64,000 nucleotides of DNA from Acetobacterium wieringae (GCF_026646375.1 NZ_JAIPPU010000002.1:300359-364358); one strand, 5' to 3'; positions 53,971 to 64,000 are shown, counted from the first letter of the stretch. Notes: a model not told the origin generated them from the letters alone. Numbers and translations: made by a program.

Positions 53971-54480
53971 CTAATCTAAAATTTCTTCAGGTTTCTTACC
54001 GCGTTTTGCTGCCACTTCTTCAACAGTAGTCAGTTCTGCAAGGCCTGCCATCGTCGCATTAACCATGTTACGGGCATTATTAGATCCTAAAGATTTAGTT
54101 CGAATATCTCTGATTCCAGCGAGTTCCAATACTGCACGGACAGGTCCGCCAGCAATAACGCCAGTACCTTTTCCAGCAGGTTTTAGTAATACATGACCCG
54201 CACCAGCTTCACCATTAACTAAGTGAGGAATGGTTGTTCCAACCATTGGCACTTTGATCAATGATTTTTTTGCTGCATCGATACCTTTACGAATTGCATC
54301 TGGAATTTCCATCGCTTTTCCTTTACCGACGCCAACATGACCGTTTTCGTCTCCAACAATCACAAGACAGCTGAATCTGAAGTTACGACCACCTTTTACA
54401 ACCTTGGTTACACGGTTGATGGCAACGACTTTTTCCTTCAAATCTAATGTACTTGGATCGATTTTCTTGTTTTGCATCAA
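53971..54480 (-). CDS. rpsE: 30S ribosomal protein S5
   Basis: S5, 169 residues, at the mRNA entry and important for accuracy. The S5 domain reads [20 protein letters not shown], and [39 protein letters not shown] complete it. Start at the second of two adjacent methionines is equally possible. Confidence 0.98.
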   Translation of the reverse strand: MMQNKKIDPSTLDLKEKVVAINRVTKVVKGGRNFRFSCLVIVGDENGHVGVGKGKAMEIPDAIRKGIDAAKKSLIKVPMVGTTIPHLVNGEAGAGHVLLKPAGKGTGVIAGGPVRAVLELAGIRDIRTKSLGSNNARNMVNATMAGLAELTTVEEVAAKRGKKPEEILD

Positions 54481-54494
54481 ATGACCTCCTTTAC

Positions 54495-54863
54495 TTAGAA
54501 TTTCAGGCCGGCTTCACGAGCGCCGTCAGCCAATTCTTTTACTCTACCATGATATACATAACCGCCTCGATCAAATACAACTGCTTCAATGCCTTTTTCA
54601 AGTGCACGTTTGGCAATGGCCTGACCGACAGCTTTAGCTGCTGCTTTATCTCCACCTTTTGATAACTGACCTTTAAGTTCAGAGTCATTGGAAGAAGCAG
54701 AAACCAAAGTGATACCTTTGGTATCATCTATAATTTGAGCATAAATGTTTTTATTACTTCGAAATACGTTTAAACGTGGTCTCATTTCAGTTCCAGAAAC
54801 CTTGTTTCGGACCCGATAGTGACGAGCAATACGTATTTTATTTTTAATGGGTTTCTTGATCAT
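54495..54863 (-). CDS. rplR: 50S ribosomal protein L18
   Basis: L18, 122 residues, binds 5S rRNA with L5. [20 protein letters not shown] and the end [20 protein letters not shown] identify it. Confidence 0.98.
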   Translation of the reverse strand: MIKKPIKNKIRIARHYRVRNKVSGTEMRPRLNVFRSNKNIYAQIIDDTKGITLVSASSNDSELKGQLSKGGDKAAAKAVGQAIAKRALEKGIEAVVFDRGGYVYHGRVKELADGAREAGLKF

Positions 54864-54903
54864 CGAGTTTTACTCCCTTCATCATCTTTGACGGGTTGGC
54901 AGG

Positions 54904-55440
54904 TTATTTACCTGTTTTACCTTCTTTACGTCTTATTACTTCGTCAGAATATCGTACGCCATGACCTTTGTAGGGTTCCGGCGGGCGCTTTGCTCGAATA
55001 TTGGCGGCATGTGCGCCAACGGCTTCTTTGCTAATGCCTTTAATTACGACTTTAGTATTGGTTTCTGGAACAGCTTCTACCCCTTCAGGATCTTCCATCT
55101 CAACGGGATGTGAGTACCCTAAATTCATAACCAGCTTATTACCCTTTTTTTCTGCTCTATACCCGACTCCACTGATTTCCAGGGTTCGTGTAAAGCCGGT
55201 GCTGACACCAGTAACCATATTTTGAATTAAAGCTCGGGTTAAACCGTGAAGCGATTTATGCAGCTTACTTTCAGATGGTCGGGTGACAACGACTTCGCTT
55301 TCTTGGACATCGATGATGACATCAGGATGAAACGTTCTAACGAGTTGTCCTAATGGACCTTTGACCGTCAACGTTTGACCGTCTTTTTTTATGTCGACTC
55401 CTGGGAGGATTGCAACAGGTGCTTTTCCTACTCTTGACAT
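54904..55440 (-). CDS. rplF: 50S ribosomal protein L6
   Basis: L6, 178 residues, two repeated domains near the GTPase centre. [20 protein letters not shown] and the C-terminal [20 protein letters not shown] with KEGKTGK are typical. Confidence 0.98.
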   Translation of the reverse strand: MSRVGKAPVAILPGVDIKKDGQTLTVKGPLGQLVRTFHPDVIIDVQESEVVVTRPSESKLHKSLHGLTRALIQNMVTGVSTGFTRTLEISGVGYRAEKKGNKLVMNLGYSHPVEMEDPEGVEAVPETNTKVVIKGISKEAVGAHAANIRAKRPPEPYKGHGVRYSDEVIRRKEGKTGK

Positions 55441-55464
55441 CTTTTTACCTCCTGTCTTAATTTG

Positions 55465-55863
55465 TTACCAAACGTAACATATCACTTCGCCGCCAACGCC
55501 GGCTTTTCTTGCTTTTTTATCTGTCATTACGCCTTTAGATGTTGAAACGATAGCAATGCCTAAACCGTTTAATACTTTTGGCACTTCGTCTTTTCCGGCA
55601 TATACTCTTAAACCCGGTTTTGAGATTCGTTTGATGCCTGCAACGACACGACTTTTGTTTTCTCCGTATTTGAGAGTAATTTTAATGACACCTTGCTTTT
55701 CATCGGCAATGTAATCAACTTTATTAATATAACCTTCTTCTAAAAGAATCTGAGCAATTGCTTTTTTCTCTTTTGAAGCAGGCATCTCAACTGTTTTATG
55801 ACCTGCATCATTTGCATTTCTGATGCGTGTTAACATATCCGCAATAGGATCAGTCATAACCAT
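55465..55863 (-). CDS. rpsH: 30S ribosomal protein S8
   Basis: S8, 132 residues, a central-domain 16S binder. [20 protein letters not shown] at the start and [20 protein letters not shown] near the end are diagnostic. Translation may begin at the second codon methionine pair. Confidence 0.98.
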   Translation of the reverse strand: MVMTDPIADMLTRIRNANDAGHKTVEMPASKEKKAIAQILLEEGYINKVDYIADEKQGVIKITLKYGENKSRVVAGIKRISKPGLRVYAGKDEVPKVLNGLGIAIVSTSKGVMTDKKARKAGVGGEVICYVW

Positions 55864-55895
55864 ACTCGGTACCTCCTTTTCTTTGCTGGTATTTT

Positions 55896-56081
55896 TTACC
55901 AGCTTGCTTTTCTTACGCCAGGGATTTCGCCTTTATATGCTAATTCTCTAAAACATATACGACAAATACCAAATTTCTGTAAAACTGAATGTGGTCGTCC
56001 ACAGATTCGGCAGCGTGTATATGCCTGAGTTGAATGTTTTGCTTTGCGTTGTTGCTTTTCCTTCATCGCTTTTTTTGCCAC
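55896..56081 (-). CDS. rpsZ: 30S ribosomal protein S14 type Z
   Basis: A 61-residue zinc-type S14. CRICGRPH and [12 protein letters not shown] give the four-cysteine site. The GTG start ([10 protein letters not shown]) is chosen for GGAGG eight bases upstream; the ATG 13 codons earlier overlaps rplE in an unrelated context and adds a non-conserved leader. Confidence 0.96.
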   Translation of the reverse strand: MAKKAMKEKQQRKAKHSTQAYTRCRICGRPHSVLQKFGICRICFRELAYKGEIPGVRKASW

Positions 56082-56094
56082 TGTACCGTCCTCC

Positions 56095-56637
56095 TTATGC
56101 TCTACTGAATGAAATGCCAAGCAGTCTTAACAGTTCGTGAGCTTCTTCATCTGTTTTTGCCGTTGTGACAAACATGATGTCCATGCCGCGAACCTGTTCT
56201 ACTTTGTCATAATCAATTTCAGGGAAAATGAGTTGATCTTTGATACCAAAAGCATAATTACCACGTCCGTCAAAGGATTTATTGGATAAACCTCTGAAGT
56301 CACGCACTCGAGGAAGGGCAACGTTGAATAACTTATCGGCGAATTCATACATACGATCACTTCGCAAAGTTACTTTCGCTCCAATGTTCATGCCTTCTCG
56401 GACTTTAAAGTTAGCTACTGATTTTTTTGCCTTCGTTACCACTGGTTTTTGACCAGCAATAATTCCAAGGTCGATCACGGCGGCTTCTAAAGCTTTGGAA
56501 TTGTCTTTGCAGTCTCCCAAACCCATGTTGATCACAACTTTTTCGAGTTTAGGAACTTCCATGATGTTTTTATATTGAAATTTTTCCATCAATGCTGGAA
56601 TTACTTCGGTTAGATATTTATCTTTTAATCTGGGCAT
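56095..56637 (-). CDS. rplE: 50S ribosomal protein L5
   Basis: L5, 180 residues, binds 5S rRNA and forms bridge B1b. [40 protein letters not shown] and [20 protein letters not shown] identify it. Confidence 0.98.
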   Translation of the reverse strand: MPRLKDKYLTEVIPALMEKFQYKNIMEVPKLEKVVINMGLGDCKDNSKALEAAVIDLGIIAGQKPVVTKAKKSVANFKVREGMNIGAKVTLRSDRMYEFADKLFNVALPRVRDFRGLSNKSFDGRGNYAFGIKDQLIFPEIDYDKVEQVRGMDIMFVTTAKTDEEAHELLRLLGISFSRA

Positions 56638-56657
56638 ATTGATCCTCCTTCCCGAAA

Positions 56658-56972
56658 TTAATTATTAAATGTTTCATTACATTTTTTACAAAATCTGACT
56701 TTCTTTCCGTCACCTAGAACTTTATGACCGGTTCTAACGCCTTTATCACACTTTGCACAGTAAATTAATACATTGGAAGCCTGAATTGGCCCTTCTTGAC
56801 GGATAATTCCACCCTGTTGCATTTGCTGTGTTGGTTTTTGGTGTTTAGTAACCATGTTTACATTTTCCACAAGGACTTTTCCATCTTTAGGATAAGATTG
56901 AATCACTTTTCCTTTTTTTCCTTTGTCCTTACCGGAAATTACCATTACGATATCATCTTTTTTTACATGCAT
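56658..56972 (-). CDS. rplX: 50S ribosomal protein L24
   Basis: L24, 104 residues, assembly initiator with an N-terminal KOW motif ([20 protein letters not shown]). The C-terminus carries CAKCDKG and CKKCNETF, two CxxC pairs that could bind zinc, found in a subset of bacterial L24. Confidence 0.97.
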   Translation of the reverse strand: MHVKKDDIVMVISGKDKGKKGKVIQSYPKDGKVLVENVNMVTKHQKPTQQMQQGGIIRQEGPIQASNVLIYCAKCDKGVRTGHKVLGDGKKVRFCKKCNETFNN

Positions 56973-56986
56973 CTTTCATTTCCTCC

Positions 56987-57355
56987 TTAAAGTACTTCAG
57001 GAGCCAAAGATACGATTTTCATGTATTTCTTGTCCCGTAATTCTCGTGCGACAGGTCCAAAAATACGTGTACCTTTTGGGTTTTTATCATCTTTTATTAG
57101 AACCGCTGCATTCTGGTCAAATTTGATGTAACTGCCATCGTCTCTTCTGATTCCGCTCTTTGTTCGTACGACAACGGCTTTTACAACGTCGCCCTTTTTA
57201 ACATCGCCACCGGGTGCCGCACTTTTAACAGCACACACGATAATGTCCCCGATATTTGCATATCGACGACCGGAACCACCAAGAACTCGGATGCACAGTA
57301 ATTCCTTTGCACCGGTATTATCTGCTACTTTCAGTCTCGTTTCTTGTTGAATCAT
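56987..57355 (-). CDS. rplN: 50S ribosomal protein L14
   Basis: L14, 122 residues, a bridge protein. [20 protein letters not shown] and [20 protein letters not shown] are diagnostic. Start at the internal ATG follows GGAGG; the frame extends seven codons further without support. Confidence 0.98.
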   Translation of the reverse strand: MIQQETRLKVADNTGAKELLCIRVLGGSGRRYANIGDIIVCAVKSAAPGGDVKKGDVVKAVVVRTKSGIRRDDGSYIKFDQNAAVLIKDDKNPKGTRIFGPVARELRDKKYMKIVSLAPEVL

Positions 57356-57382
57356 CCGAAATACCTCCTTCCGCACATTGAC

Positions 57383-57640
57383 TTATAGTGCTTTTTCTAC
57401 GATTTCTACTAATCTCCAGCGTTTGTCTTTGCTGAGTGGTCTTGTTTCCATTATTTTAACGGTATCACCGATATTACATTCGTTTTGTTCGTCATGGGCT
57501 TTGAACTTTACAGTATGCTTAACTCGTTTTGTGTAAAGCGGATGTTTTACAAAACTTTCGACAGCTACAACAATGGTTTTATCCATTTTATCGCTGGTTA
57601 CCTTACCGATTCGAGTCTTTCTGTAACCTCTTTCTTCCAT
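57383..57640 (-). CDS. rpsQ: 30S ribosomal protein S17
   Basis: S17, 85 residues, OB fold binding the 5' domain of 16S r[23 protein letters not shown] and [20 protein letters not shown] identify it. Confidence 0.98.
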   Translation of the reverse strand: MEERGYRKTRIGKVTSDKMDKTIVVAVESFVKHPLYTKRVKHTVKFKAHDEQNECNIGDTVKIMETRPLSKDKRWRLVEIVEKAL

Positions 57641-57668
57641 AAGCTAAACCTCCTTATCTATTGGTTTA

Positions 57669-57872
57669 TTATGCTTCATCTGACTTCATGACACGTTCCT
57701 GGATAATTGTTTTGATCCGTGCATAAGTCTTCTTAACTTCTTTAATCCGCATGGGGTTTTCCAACTGGCCAGTCGCATGTTGAAATCTTAAGTTGAATAA
57801 TTCTTCCTTCAGATCACCCAATTTTGCTTCAAGTTCGATCGTTGTTAATTCTCTTAATTCACTTGGTTTCAT
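57669..57872 (-). CDS. rpmC: 50S ribosomal protein L29
   Basis: L29, 67 residues, by the exit tunnel where SRP and trigger factor dock. [20 protein letters not shown] and [20 protein letters not shown] are typical. Start overlaps rplP by four bases. Confidence 0.98.
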   Translation of the reverse strand: MKPSELRELTTIELEAKLGDLKEELFNLRFQHATGQLENPMRIKEVKKTYARIKTIIQERVMKSDEA

Positions 57873-58309
57873 GCTTCATCACCCACTTCTTGTGCTTCCT
57901 GATCTTTACGAGTGATAAATTTTGTTTTAATTGGTAATTTATGTTGTGCAAGACGCATGGCTTCCCGAGCTACTTCCTCAGAAATTCCGGCGATCTCAAA
58001 CATTACTCTACCTGGTTTTACCACTGCAACCCAATACTCAGGAGATCCTTTACCGGAACCCATTCGAGTTTCTGCTGGTTTTTGTGTCACAGGTTTATCT
58101 GGGAATATTTTAATCCAAACCTGGCCACCTCTTTTAATATATCTGGTCATGGCAATACGGGCAGCTTCGATCTGATTAGCAGTAATCCATGCTGGCTCCA
58201 ATGCTTGAATAGCGAAATCTCCGTAAGTGATTTTGTTACCACGAAGTGCTTTTCCTTTCATACGACCTCTATGTTGTTTTCTACGTTTTACACGTTTAGG
58301 CATTAACAT
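57869..58309 (-). CDS. rplP: 50S ribosomal protein L16
   Basis: L16, 146 residues, at the A-site and 5S region. [20 protein letters not shown] and [20 protein letters not shown] with the [14 protein letters not shown] segment are diagnostic. GGAGG lies nine bases before the first ATG, so the MLMPK start is kept. Confidence 0.98.
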   Translation of the reverse strand: MLMPKRVKRRKQHRGRMKGKALRGNKITYGDFAIQALEPAWITANQIEAARIAMTRYIKRGGQVWIKIFPDKPVTQKPAETRMGSGKGSPEYWVAVVKPGRVMFEIAGISEEVAREAMRLAQHKLPIKTKFITRKDQEAQEVGDEA

Positions 58310-58327
58310 ATGCGTTGGCCTCCTCTC

Positions 58328-59053
58328 TTAGTTTTCTGTCCTGTTAGTAGGAGCTTTTCGGCGGGGTGCGCTTTTCTTAGCTTTTGCGTCATCTTCAGCA
58401 GTTACTGCTAAAATATCTTCACGTCCAGTTAAAATTTCGCCTTTATTGACCCAAACTTTTACACCTAATTTACCATAGGTGGTATCAGCTTCAGCAAAGC
58501 CATAGCTAATGTCAGCTCGGAGGGTTTGCAGCGGAACCTGACCTTGGGCATAATGTTCGTTACGTGCCATTTCAGCACCGTTTAAACGGCCTGCAACAGC
58601 AGTTTTAATACCCTTAGCGCCAGCTCTCATGGTTCGTTGCATGGTTTGTTTCATTGCCCGTCGGAAGGAAATTCGTCGTTCCAGTTGAGCAGCAATGTTT
58701 TCGGCCACTAATTGAGCGTCCATGTCAACATTTTTAACTTCAACGATGTTAATAAAAACGGTTTTCTTGGTCATTTTTTCAAGTTCAAGTCGTAAAGCAT
58801 CGATTCCTGCACCACCACGACCAATGATCATACCTGGCTTTGCAGTATAGATATGAATCTTTACCTTGTTACCAAAACGTTCGATGACAATTTTAGAAAT
58901 GCCCGCCTGGTATTGATTTACTTTTATATATTTACGAATATCATAGTCTTCAATTAAACAATCTGCAAAATCCTTGTTGTTCGCAAACCATTTTGCATTC
59001 CAGTCCTTAATAACGCCAACTCTTAATCCGTGAGGATTGACTTTTTGACCCAT
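58328..59053 (-). CDS. rpsC: 30S ribosomal protein S3
   Basis: S3, 241 residues, at the mRNA entry, with a KH domain. [40 protein letters not shown] and the C-terminal [20 protein letters not shown] identify it, followed by a basic tail. Confidence 0.98.
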   Translation of the reverse strand: MGQKVNPHGLRVGVIKDWNAKWFANNKDFADCLIEDYDIRKYIKVNQYQAGISKIVIERFGNKVKIHIYTAKPGMIIGRGGAGIDALRLELEKMTKKTVFINIVEVKNVDMDAQLVAENIAAQLERRISFRRAMKQTMQRTMRAGAKGIKTAVAGRLNGAEMARNEHYAQGQVPLQTLRADISYGFAEADTTYGKLGVKVWVNKGEILTGREDILAVTAEDDAKAKKSAPRRKAPTNRTEN

Positions 59054-59064
59054 CTATGCCCTCC

Positions 59065-59400
59065 TTACTCTTTTTCTTTTAATACGGCTGTAATATGAGA
59101 CGATCTTTTTCGAATGATTGTTGCACGTCCCTGTGCACCCGCTCTGAATCGTTTTAATGTTGGACCCTGATTTGCATAAATCTGATCGATATATAAGTTT
59201 TCAGGGTTCATATTGAAATTATTTTCAGCATTTGCCAAAGCAGATTTTACAACTTTGTCAATTATTTTCGCTGCTTTATTTGGTGTTAATGCTAGAATAC
59301 TTAATGCTTCTCCAATGCTTTTGCCTCGAATTAAATCAGCCACTAACTTAGCCTTTCTGGATGAAACACGTACATATTTAGCTGTCGCTCTTGCTTCCAT
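59065..59400 (-). CDS. rplV: 50S ribosomal protein L22
   Basis: L22, 111 residues, lines the exit tunnel. EARATAKYVRVSSRKAKLVA and the beta-hairpin region QGPTLKRFRAGAQGRATIIR are diagnostic. Confidence 0.98.
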   Translation of the reverse strand: MEARATAKYVRVSSRKAKLVADLIRGKSIGEALSILALTPNKAAKIIDKVVKSALANAENNFNMNPENLYIDQIYANQGPTLKRFRAGAQGRATIIRKRSSHITAVLKEKE

Positions 59401-59418
59401 TCGTATACCTCCTTCTGG

Positions 59419-59697
59419 CTATCTTAATTTAGATTTCTTTTCTCCAGCATGACCTCTAAAGGTTCTGGTCGGTGCAAACTCTCCAAGTTTGTGTCCTACC
59501 ATATCTTCGGTAACATAAACTGGAACATGTTTTCTGCCATCATGTACGGCGATGGTGTGTCCTACCATTTGTGGGAAAAGTGTGGAGCTTCTAGACCAGG
59601 TCTTCAGCACATTCTTTTCACCTTTTTCGTTCATTGCTTCGATACGTTTAAGTAACTTTTCGTCAACATAAGGTCCTTTTTTAAGTGATCTACCCAT
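59419..59697 (-). CDS. rpsS: 30S ribosomal protein S19
   Basis: S19, 92 residues, head protein. [40 protein letters not shown] and [15 protein letters not shown] are diagnostic. Confidence 0.98.
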   Translation of the reverse strand: MGRSLKKGPYVDEKLLKRIEAMNEKGEKNVLKTWSRSSTLFPQMVGHTIAVHDGRKHVPVYVTEDMVGHKLGEFAPTRTFRGHAGEKKSKLR

Positions 59698-59739
59698 TTT
59701 TCAACCTCCTCTCGGTTCGTTATCTTTATGGTTGAGTGC

Positions 59740-60573
59740 TTATTTTTTGTTTCGGGCTCTTACGATATATTTATCGGAAGGCTTGTTTTTCTTACGTGTC
59801 TTATAACCAAGTGCTGGTTTACCCCATGGTGTAACTGGACCAGAACGTCCGATTGGGGCACGTCCTTCACCACCACCGTGTGGATGGTCATTTGGATTCA
59901 TTACAGAACCACGGACAGTTGGGCGGATGCCCATGTGACGGGTACGTCCCGCTTTACCAATCCGGACATTCTGATGATCAAGGTTTCCAACCTGACCAAT
60001 GGTAGCTCGACATTCAATTCGAACCAGTCTCATTTCGCCTGAAGGTAAACGCAATGTTGCGTAATTTCCTTCTTTCGCCATCAGCTGAGCGCTGGCACCA
60101 GCGGAACGCACCATTTGAGCACCTTTTCCAGCTTTCAGTTCAACACAGTGAACCGTTGTACCAACAGGAATGTTTTTCAGTGGCAGACAGTTACCAACGG
60201 TAATATCTGATTCTGGCCCAGAGAAAATAACATCTCCAACCTTTAACTTAAGTGGCGCAATAATATAACGTTTTTCACCATCTGCATAGTGAACCAGCGC
60301 TATATTTGAACTTCTGTTAGGATCATATTCAATTCCGGCAATTTTTCCGGGAATATTATCTTTATTTCTTTTGAAGTCAATAATTCTGTATTTTCGCTTC
60401 GCTCCACCACCATGATGTCTAACAGTAATGCGTCCATATGCGTTACGACCAGCATGTTTTTTAAGTGGCTTCAGTAAGGATTTCTCAGGCTCGTGCTTGG
60501 TAATTTCCTCGAATGTATTGACGCTCATATTTCTACGTCCTGGGGACGTTGGTTTATACTTTCTAATACCCAT
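59740..60573 (-). CDS. rplB: 50S ribosomal protein L2
   Basis: L2, 277 residues, beside the peptidyl-transferase centre. [40 protein letters not shown] and the conserved His region [20 protein letters not shown] are diagnostic. Confidence 0.98.
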   Translation of the reverse strand: MGIRKYKPTSPGRRNMSVNTFEEITKHEPEKSLLKPLKKHAGRNAYGRITVRHHGGGAKRKYRIIDFKRNKDNIPGKIAGIEYDPNRSSNIALVHYADGEKRYIIAPLKLKVGDVIFSGPESDITVGNCLPLKNIPVGTTVHCVELKAGKGAQMVRSAGASAQLMAKEGNYATLRLPSGEMRLVRIECRATIGQVGNLDHQNVRIGKAGRTRHMGIRPTVRGSVMNPNDHPHGGGEGRAPIGRSGPVTPWGKPALGYKTRKKNKPSDKYIVRARNKK

Positions 60574-60625
60574 TAATCGCTACCTCCTTTTTTGTATGCT
60601 TCTCGGGTTGTAGTCTCGTTATTGC

Positions 60626-60916
60626 TTATACGCCTTCGAAGAATTGAATACCCTTACTAGCCGGTGTCAATTTTACGATTGCTTTTTTCCAGTCTGATCT
60701 GCGACCAACGAAACGTCCGGTTCTTTTCAGTTTACCCTTCATGTTCATCGTGCTTACTTTTTCAACTTCAACACCAAAAATAACTTCAACTGCATTTTTG
60801 ATTTCAATTTTATTCGCTCGTTTGTCTACTTTAAACGTGAATTTTTTTTCTTCGGCATCAGCCATACTACGCTCGGTAATAATTGGCTTGATAATAATAT
60901 CGCGAGGATTTTTCAT
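60626..60916 (-). CDS. rplW: 50S ribosomal protein L23
   Basis: L23, 96 residues, the exit-site docking protein. [20 protein letters not shown] and [19 protein letters not shown] are typical. Its first base is shared with the rplD stop codon. Confidence 0.98.
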   Translation of the reverse strand: MKNPRDIIIKPIITERSMADAEEKKFTFKVDKRANKIEIKNAVEVIFGVEVEKVSTMNMKGKLKRTGRFVGRRSDWKKAIVKLTPASKGIQFFEGV

Positions 60917-61536
60917 TATGCGTATACCTCCTCAATTTTTTGTAATGATTCCTGAGTCATGATCAATACGTCATATTTCAACATATCATATACGTTTAAT
61001 TCGTTGACTGTAGTCGTTGCAACTTTAGGAATATTGTTTGCGGAGCGGATAATCGCTTCGTTGTTTTCCGGCAGTACAATCAAGGCTTTTTGAGCGTTGA
61101 TATTGTTCAACACCGCTACCATTTCTTTGGTTTTTGGAGCATCCATCACCAATTGATTCAGAACACGCAGTTCGTTGTCCTGAGCCTTTGCCGAGAAAAC
61201 AGATTTCATTGCTAAGGCTTTAACTTTTTTGTTAACTTTTTTACTGTAATCTCTTGATTTTGGTGCAAAGATCACACCGCCACCCTTCCATAATGGAGAT
61301 CGGATAGTACCGGCTCGAGCCCGGCCTGTTCCTTTTTGTCTCCAGGGTTTTCGACCACCACCACGGACTTCTGATCGAGTCAAGGCGGAACGTGTTCCCT
61401 GTCGTCTATTTGCAAGCAGTGCAACCACTACTTCATGTACTACATGTTCGTTGGGTTCGATTCCGAAGATTCCTTCGCTTAATTCGACATCACCAACAAC
61501 ATTTCCTTTTACATCTAAAACGTCAATTTTAGGCAT
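60916..61536 (-). CDS. rplD: 50S ribosomal protein L4
   Basis: L4, 206 residues, tunnel protein and in several bacteria the autoregulator of the S10 operon. [20 protein letters not shown] and [20 protein letters not shown] give the long internal loop. Confidence 0.98.
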   Translation of the reverse strand: MPKIDVLDVKGNVVGDVELSEGIFGIEPNEHVVHEVVVALLANRRQGTRSALTRSEVRGGGRKPWRQKGTGRARAGTIRSPLWKGGGVIFAPKSRDYSKKVNKKVKALAMKSVFSAKAQDNELRVLNQLVMDAPKTKEMVAVLNNINAQKALIVLPENNEAIIRSANNIPKVATTTVNELNVYDMLKYDVLIMTQESLQKIEEVYA

Positions 61537-61565
61537 TTGATTTCCTCCTTTCAGGCTTGATTTTT

Positions 61566-62195
61566 TTATGCTTTAACGCTGCTTTTAATTGTAATAAGTG
61601 CTCCTCGAATGCCTGGTACTGCACCTTTGATTAAAAGTACATTGTTCTCCGCATCGACTTTAACAACTTCCAAATTAACTGCAGTTACATTTTTGTTTCC
61701 CATCTGGCCCGGAAGTTTCTTGCCTTTGAATACTCGTGAAGGCGAAGAAGATGCTCCCATGGAACCTGGACTACGGTGATATTTTGAACCATGGGCCATT
61801 GGTCCCCGAGATTGGTTATGTCGTTTAATAACCCCCTGGAATCCCTTACCTTTTGAAGTTCCTGAAATATCCACACGTTCGCCAGCTTCAAACACATCAG
61901 CCTGAATTAATTGACCGGTTTCATAACTTGCATAATCGTCAAGTTTGAATTCCCGGATTACTTTTTTATACTCGACACTGTTTTTATCATAGTGACCTTT
62001 TAGCGGTTTCGTCATGCGTCGTTCTTTCACTTCGCCAAATGCTAACTGCACTGCTTCATATCCGTCAGCTTCGATGGTTTTCTTTTGAAGCACAACGCAG
62101 GGCCCTGCTTCAACTACAGTTACTGGAATTACTGTTCCATTTTCTGTGAAAATCTGAGTCATTCCAATTTTTCGTCCGATAATCGCTTTTTTCAT
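61566..62195 (-). CDS. rplC: 50S ribosomal protein L3
   Basis: L3, 209 residues, reaches toward the peptidyl-transferase centre. [20 protein letters not shown] and [20 protein letters not shown] identify it. Confidence 0.98.
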   Translation of the reverse strand: MKKAIIGRKIGMTQIFTENGTVIPVTVVEAGPCVVLQKKTIEADGYEAVQLAFGEVKERRMTKPLKGHYDKNSVEYKKVIREFKLDDYASYETGQLIQADVFEAGERVDISGTSKGKGFQGVIKRHNQSRGPMAHGSKYHRSPGSMGASSSPSRVFKGKKLPGQMGNKNVTAVNLEVVKVDAENNVLLIKGAVPGIRGALITIKSSVKA

Positions 62196-62249
62196 TATTT
62201 CCTCCTAAATATCATTGGATTGCTTTGCAATCATAATACCAATTGGGGC

Positions 62250-62558
62250 TTATAGTTTGATTTCTATATCAACGCCTGCTGGTAAGTTCAATCGCATTAA
62301 TGCGTCTACGGTTTTTGGTGTTGGGTTTAAAATGTCAATCAACCGTTTGTGAGTGCGCATTTCAAATTGTTCTCTGGAATCCTTATACTTGTGTACTGCT
62401 CGCAGAATTGTAATGATTTCTTTGTCTGTTGGCAGTGGCACGGGGCCAGAAACGCTCGCACCTGTTCTCTTTGCTGTTTCCACAATTCGTTCAGCAGATT
62501 GATCCAACAGTTTGTGATCAAACGCTTTTAATCTGATTCTAATTTTTTGTTTTGCCAT
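62250..62558 (-). CDS. rpsJ: 30S ribosomal protein S10
   Basis: S10, 102 residues, head protein and NusE transcription factor. [20 protein letters not shown] and [20 protein letters not shown] are diagnostic. First gene of the S10 operon, with AAGGAGGTAAAATTTAGGT before the ATG and a 227-base leader. Confidence 0.98.
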   Translation of the reverse strand: MAKQKIRIRLKAFDHKLLDQSAERIVETAKRTGASVSGPVPLPTDKEIITILRAVHKYKDSREQFEMRTHKRLIDILNPTPKTVDALMRLNLPAGVDIEIKL

Positions 62559-62785
62559 ACCTAAATTTTACCTCCTTATCAATTTTTACTCGTCATTTAG
62601 GTACTCCAACCACTCGTCAACCCATCCGGGTGTTTCATCATTATTTTTTAGCAAAATGACGGATCATTTTGCATAAAAATCATGATTTTCGTGGTTGTCG
62701 TCCGATTCTAAGATCGTGACATACTCCATGGGAAAAACCTGCCTAAGGCGACAGCAACCTCTCACTTCATCGCAGAGTGTCAACC
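62559..62785 (-). promoter_or_regulatory. leader RNA of the S10 operon
   Basis: A 227-base leader from the promoter to rpsJ. It contains a conserved-looking stretch (GAAGUGAGAGGUUGCUG, then GGCAGGUUUUUCCCAUGGAG and UAUGUCACG) and a perfect GCAAAATGA/TCATTTTGC hairpin at 62651-62672. No T-run follows that hairpin, so it is not a terminator. A role in autoregulation of the operon is likely; recognition of the leader class is by memory only. Confidence 0.55.
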
Positions 62786-62791
62786 TTTCAC

Positions 62792-62829
62792 ATTATACAA
62801 GAAAAAAACGCCTTTGGCAAGCGTTTTTT
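62792..62829 (-). promoter_or_regulatory. degV terminator with embedded S10-operon promoter
   Basis: AAAAAACGC (62803-62811) and GCGTTTTTT (62821-62829) form the degV terminator stem. Its loop holds the -35 TTGCCA (62820-62815); after 17 bases comes TATAAT (62797-62792) with a TG extension. One short stretch ends one transcript and starts the next. Confidence 0.8.
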
Positions 62830-62847
62830 CATATTTTACAACAATTT

Positions 62848-63729
62848 TCAATTTTTTTCTTCTTGCTTCAAGATCGTCTCCGGCGCCGTGTCAAAAAAAT
62901 AAATACCCGTCCCCTGAAGTCCCAAATGAGCAGCCAACACGCAGCCGATCGGTACGGGTTCAATATTTTTAACACCCATCAAACGAAGTGCCGCCTCGTA
63001 TTCCTCCACCGGCTTCATCGAGCCGTTAAATGCAATGCCAACGTGTTGATCCAGATAGCCGACAATGTTCACAGCCGTTTTATCAATAATCGTCTTTTGC
63101 GCTTTCTTAGGCCCCCGGGATTTGCCAATGATTTTTAGCTCCCCTTCTTCCACTGAAACGATTGGATGAATTTTTAAGAAACCGCCAACTACTGCTGTAC
63201 CCTTAGATACCCGCCCCCCCATATAAAGCCAGTTAAGGTCTTCAATGCTGAAATAAAAATGAGCATGGGGAATAAATTTTAGCGCCGCAGCAGCTAGATA
63301 ATCAAGATCTTTGCCCTGATCAATCAATTTCAATAACTCAACCGCAATCAGACCAATGCTTCCGCCACTGTGGAGGCTGTCAACGATCCGACATTTGAAA
63401 TCGGGATATTTTTCCATCACTTCTTTTAGAACCAGGCGCGACGTCTCATAACTTCCCGACAGCTTCGACGTAAAAGCCAGATACAGGCATTCCTGATTGT
63501 TCTTAGCACATTCTTCAAAGTATTCCAGAAAGTCCCCCGGATTCACCTGGGATGTGGTTGGCACGATTCCCCGGGCCATGAATTTATTCATGCCGTCCAC
63601 ATCAATTTCCCGTTTATCCCTATAAGCCACCCCTTCAATAATCACATTTAATGAAACCATATCCAGGTTGGGATGATTTACATAATCTTTTGGCAGATCG
63701 CACATACTGTCTACTAAGAGTCTAATCAT
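62848..63729 (-). CDS. DegV family fatty-acid-binding protein
   Basis: A 293-residue DegV (FakB-like) protein, which binds a fatty acid for phosphorylation by FakA. IRLLVDSMCDLPKDYV, GIVPTTSQVNPGDFLEYFEE with the conserved TSQ, the SGSYETSR and VDSLHSGGSIGLI segments, and DPxxG-less C-terminus fit the fold. It lies between tuf and rpsJ with its own promoter and terminator, so it is probably not part of the translation operon. Confidence 0.93.
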   Translation of the reverse strand: MIRLLVDSMCDLPKDYVNHPNLDMVSLNVIIEGVAYRDKREIDVDGMNKFMARGIVPTTSQVNPGDFLEYFEECAKNNQECLYLAFTSKLSGSYETSRLVLKEVMEKYPDFKCRIVDSLHSGGSIGLIAVELLKLIDQGKDLDYLAAAALKFIPHAHFYFSIEDLNWLYMGGRVSKGTAVVGGFLKIHPIVSVEEGELKIIGKSRGPKKAQKTIIDKTAVNIVGYLDQHVGIAFNGSMKPVEEYEAALRLMGVKNIEPVPIGCVLAAHLGLQGTGIYFFDTAPETILKQEEKN

Positions 63730-63816
63730 TTTTCACTTCTTTCCAATTGCAGCCAGCAATTTTCAACTTATCCATACTGCTTATTGATATCTATTTATCA
63801 TTTTCTCTAAGTAATC

Positions 63817-63845
63817 ATTTTATCACTAACTTATAATTTTAACAA
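63817..63845 (-). promoter_or_regulatory. sigma-A promoter of degV
   Basis: Minus strand TTGTTA (63845-63840), 17-base spacer, TAAAAT (63822-63817), about 80 bases before the degV start. Confidence 0.6.
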
Positions 63846-63859
63846 TATCCAAATAAAAA

Positions 63860-63882
63860 AACCGTCCCCAAAAAGGACGGTT
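63860..63882 (-). terminator. intrinsic terminator of tuf
   Basis: AACCGTCC (63860-63867) and GGACGGTT (63875-63882) around a seven-base loop, then TTTTTTTATTT on the minus strand. Confidence 0.9.
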
Positions 63883-63949
63883 GATTTTTATGTGGGTTGC
63901 TAATTTAAATATCCATAAGACATTTATTTAGTCTGTATTTGCTCTGTTA

Positions 63950-64000
63950 TTAGTCTTCCAGCATTTTGGCAACAACACCAGAACCAACAGTACGGCCACC
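63950..64000 (-). CDS. tuf: elongation factor Tu, C-terminal end (partial)
   Basis: The last 16 codons of an EF-Tu gene cut by the window edge: GGRTVGSGVVAKMLED, then TAA TAA. The closing GGRTVGSGVV is characteristic. EF-Tu brings aminoacyl-tRNA to the ribosome. Upstream sequence is outside the window; fusA would normally precede it. Confidence 0.93.
   Translation of the reverse strand, partial: GGRTVGSGVVAKMLED

Noticed and set aside
1..64000. CRISPR arrays, tRNA or rRNA genes, prophage or transposase genes.
   Set aside because: None seen on either strand; the only repeat family found is the palindromic pair at 10362 and 16527.

Overview
The window looks like a chromosomal segment from an anaerobic, low-to-mid GC Gram-positive of the Eubacteriales, most likely an acetogen close to Acetobacterium. 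The clues are [FeFe]-hydrogenase maturases HydE and HydG, non-pyrrolysine MttB-type methyltransferases, a sigma-54 activator, a DUF39/NIL-ferredoxin homocysteine pathway, a c-di-AMP cyclase, and a Firmicutes-type S10-spc-alpha ribosomal cluster. This genus-level call is inference from gene content; no 16S rRNA or tRNA gene is present.

Region 1 (1-5.6 kb, plus strand) is a catabolic unit: a near-perfect -24/-12 promoter, an Asp/Glu-racemase-like protein, two MttB-family methyltransferases, then a PAS-AAA-Fis sigma-54 activator. Region 2 (5.6-10.6 kb) holds an autoregulated TetR-DUF2087-esterase operon with a perfect 22-bp-arm operator, a double-rubredoxin flavin reductase and adenine deaminase. 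Region 3 (10.6-19.2 kb, minus) runs secA, prfB (programmed frameshift), then DUF39, NIL-ferredoxin, UPF0280 and a short MetH, which together could take aspartate semialdehyde to homocysteine and methionine. Two inverted copies of a palindromic, MITE-like repeat flank this block.

Region 4 (19.3-27 kb) carries a DUF5317 membrane protein, hibernation factor hpf preceded by a probable raiA RNA, cardiolipin synthase, and the TM1266-hydE-hydG operon with an attenuator-like leader. Region 5 (27-43.5 kb) has serC-serA-DUF1015, cdaA-cdaR, a CBS protein, a large McrB/MoxR-like ATPase beside a degenerate YjbQ protein, several small membrane or hydrolase genes, typA, and rplM-rpsI.

Region 6 (43.6-64 kb, all minus strand) is the ribosomal supercluster. 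Read in the direction of transcription it is tuf (cut by the window edge), degV, rpsJ through rplO, secY, adk, map, a KOW protein, infA, rpmJ, rpsM, rpsK, rpsD, rpoA, rplQ, then the ECF transporter module ecfA1-ecfA2-ecfT, truA and rplM-rpsI. At two places here the -35 box of the next promoter lies in the loop of the preceding terminator hairpin.

No CRISPR array, insertion sequence, prophage or tRNA gene was seen. The less-explained items are the sigma-54 methyltransferase unit, the structured RNA upstream of hpf, the hydE/hydG leader, the palindromic repeat pair and the ATPase/YjbQ-like pair.
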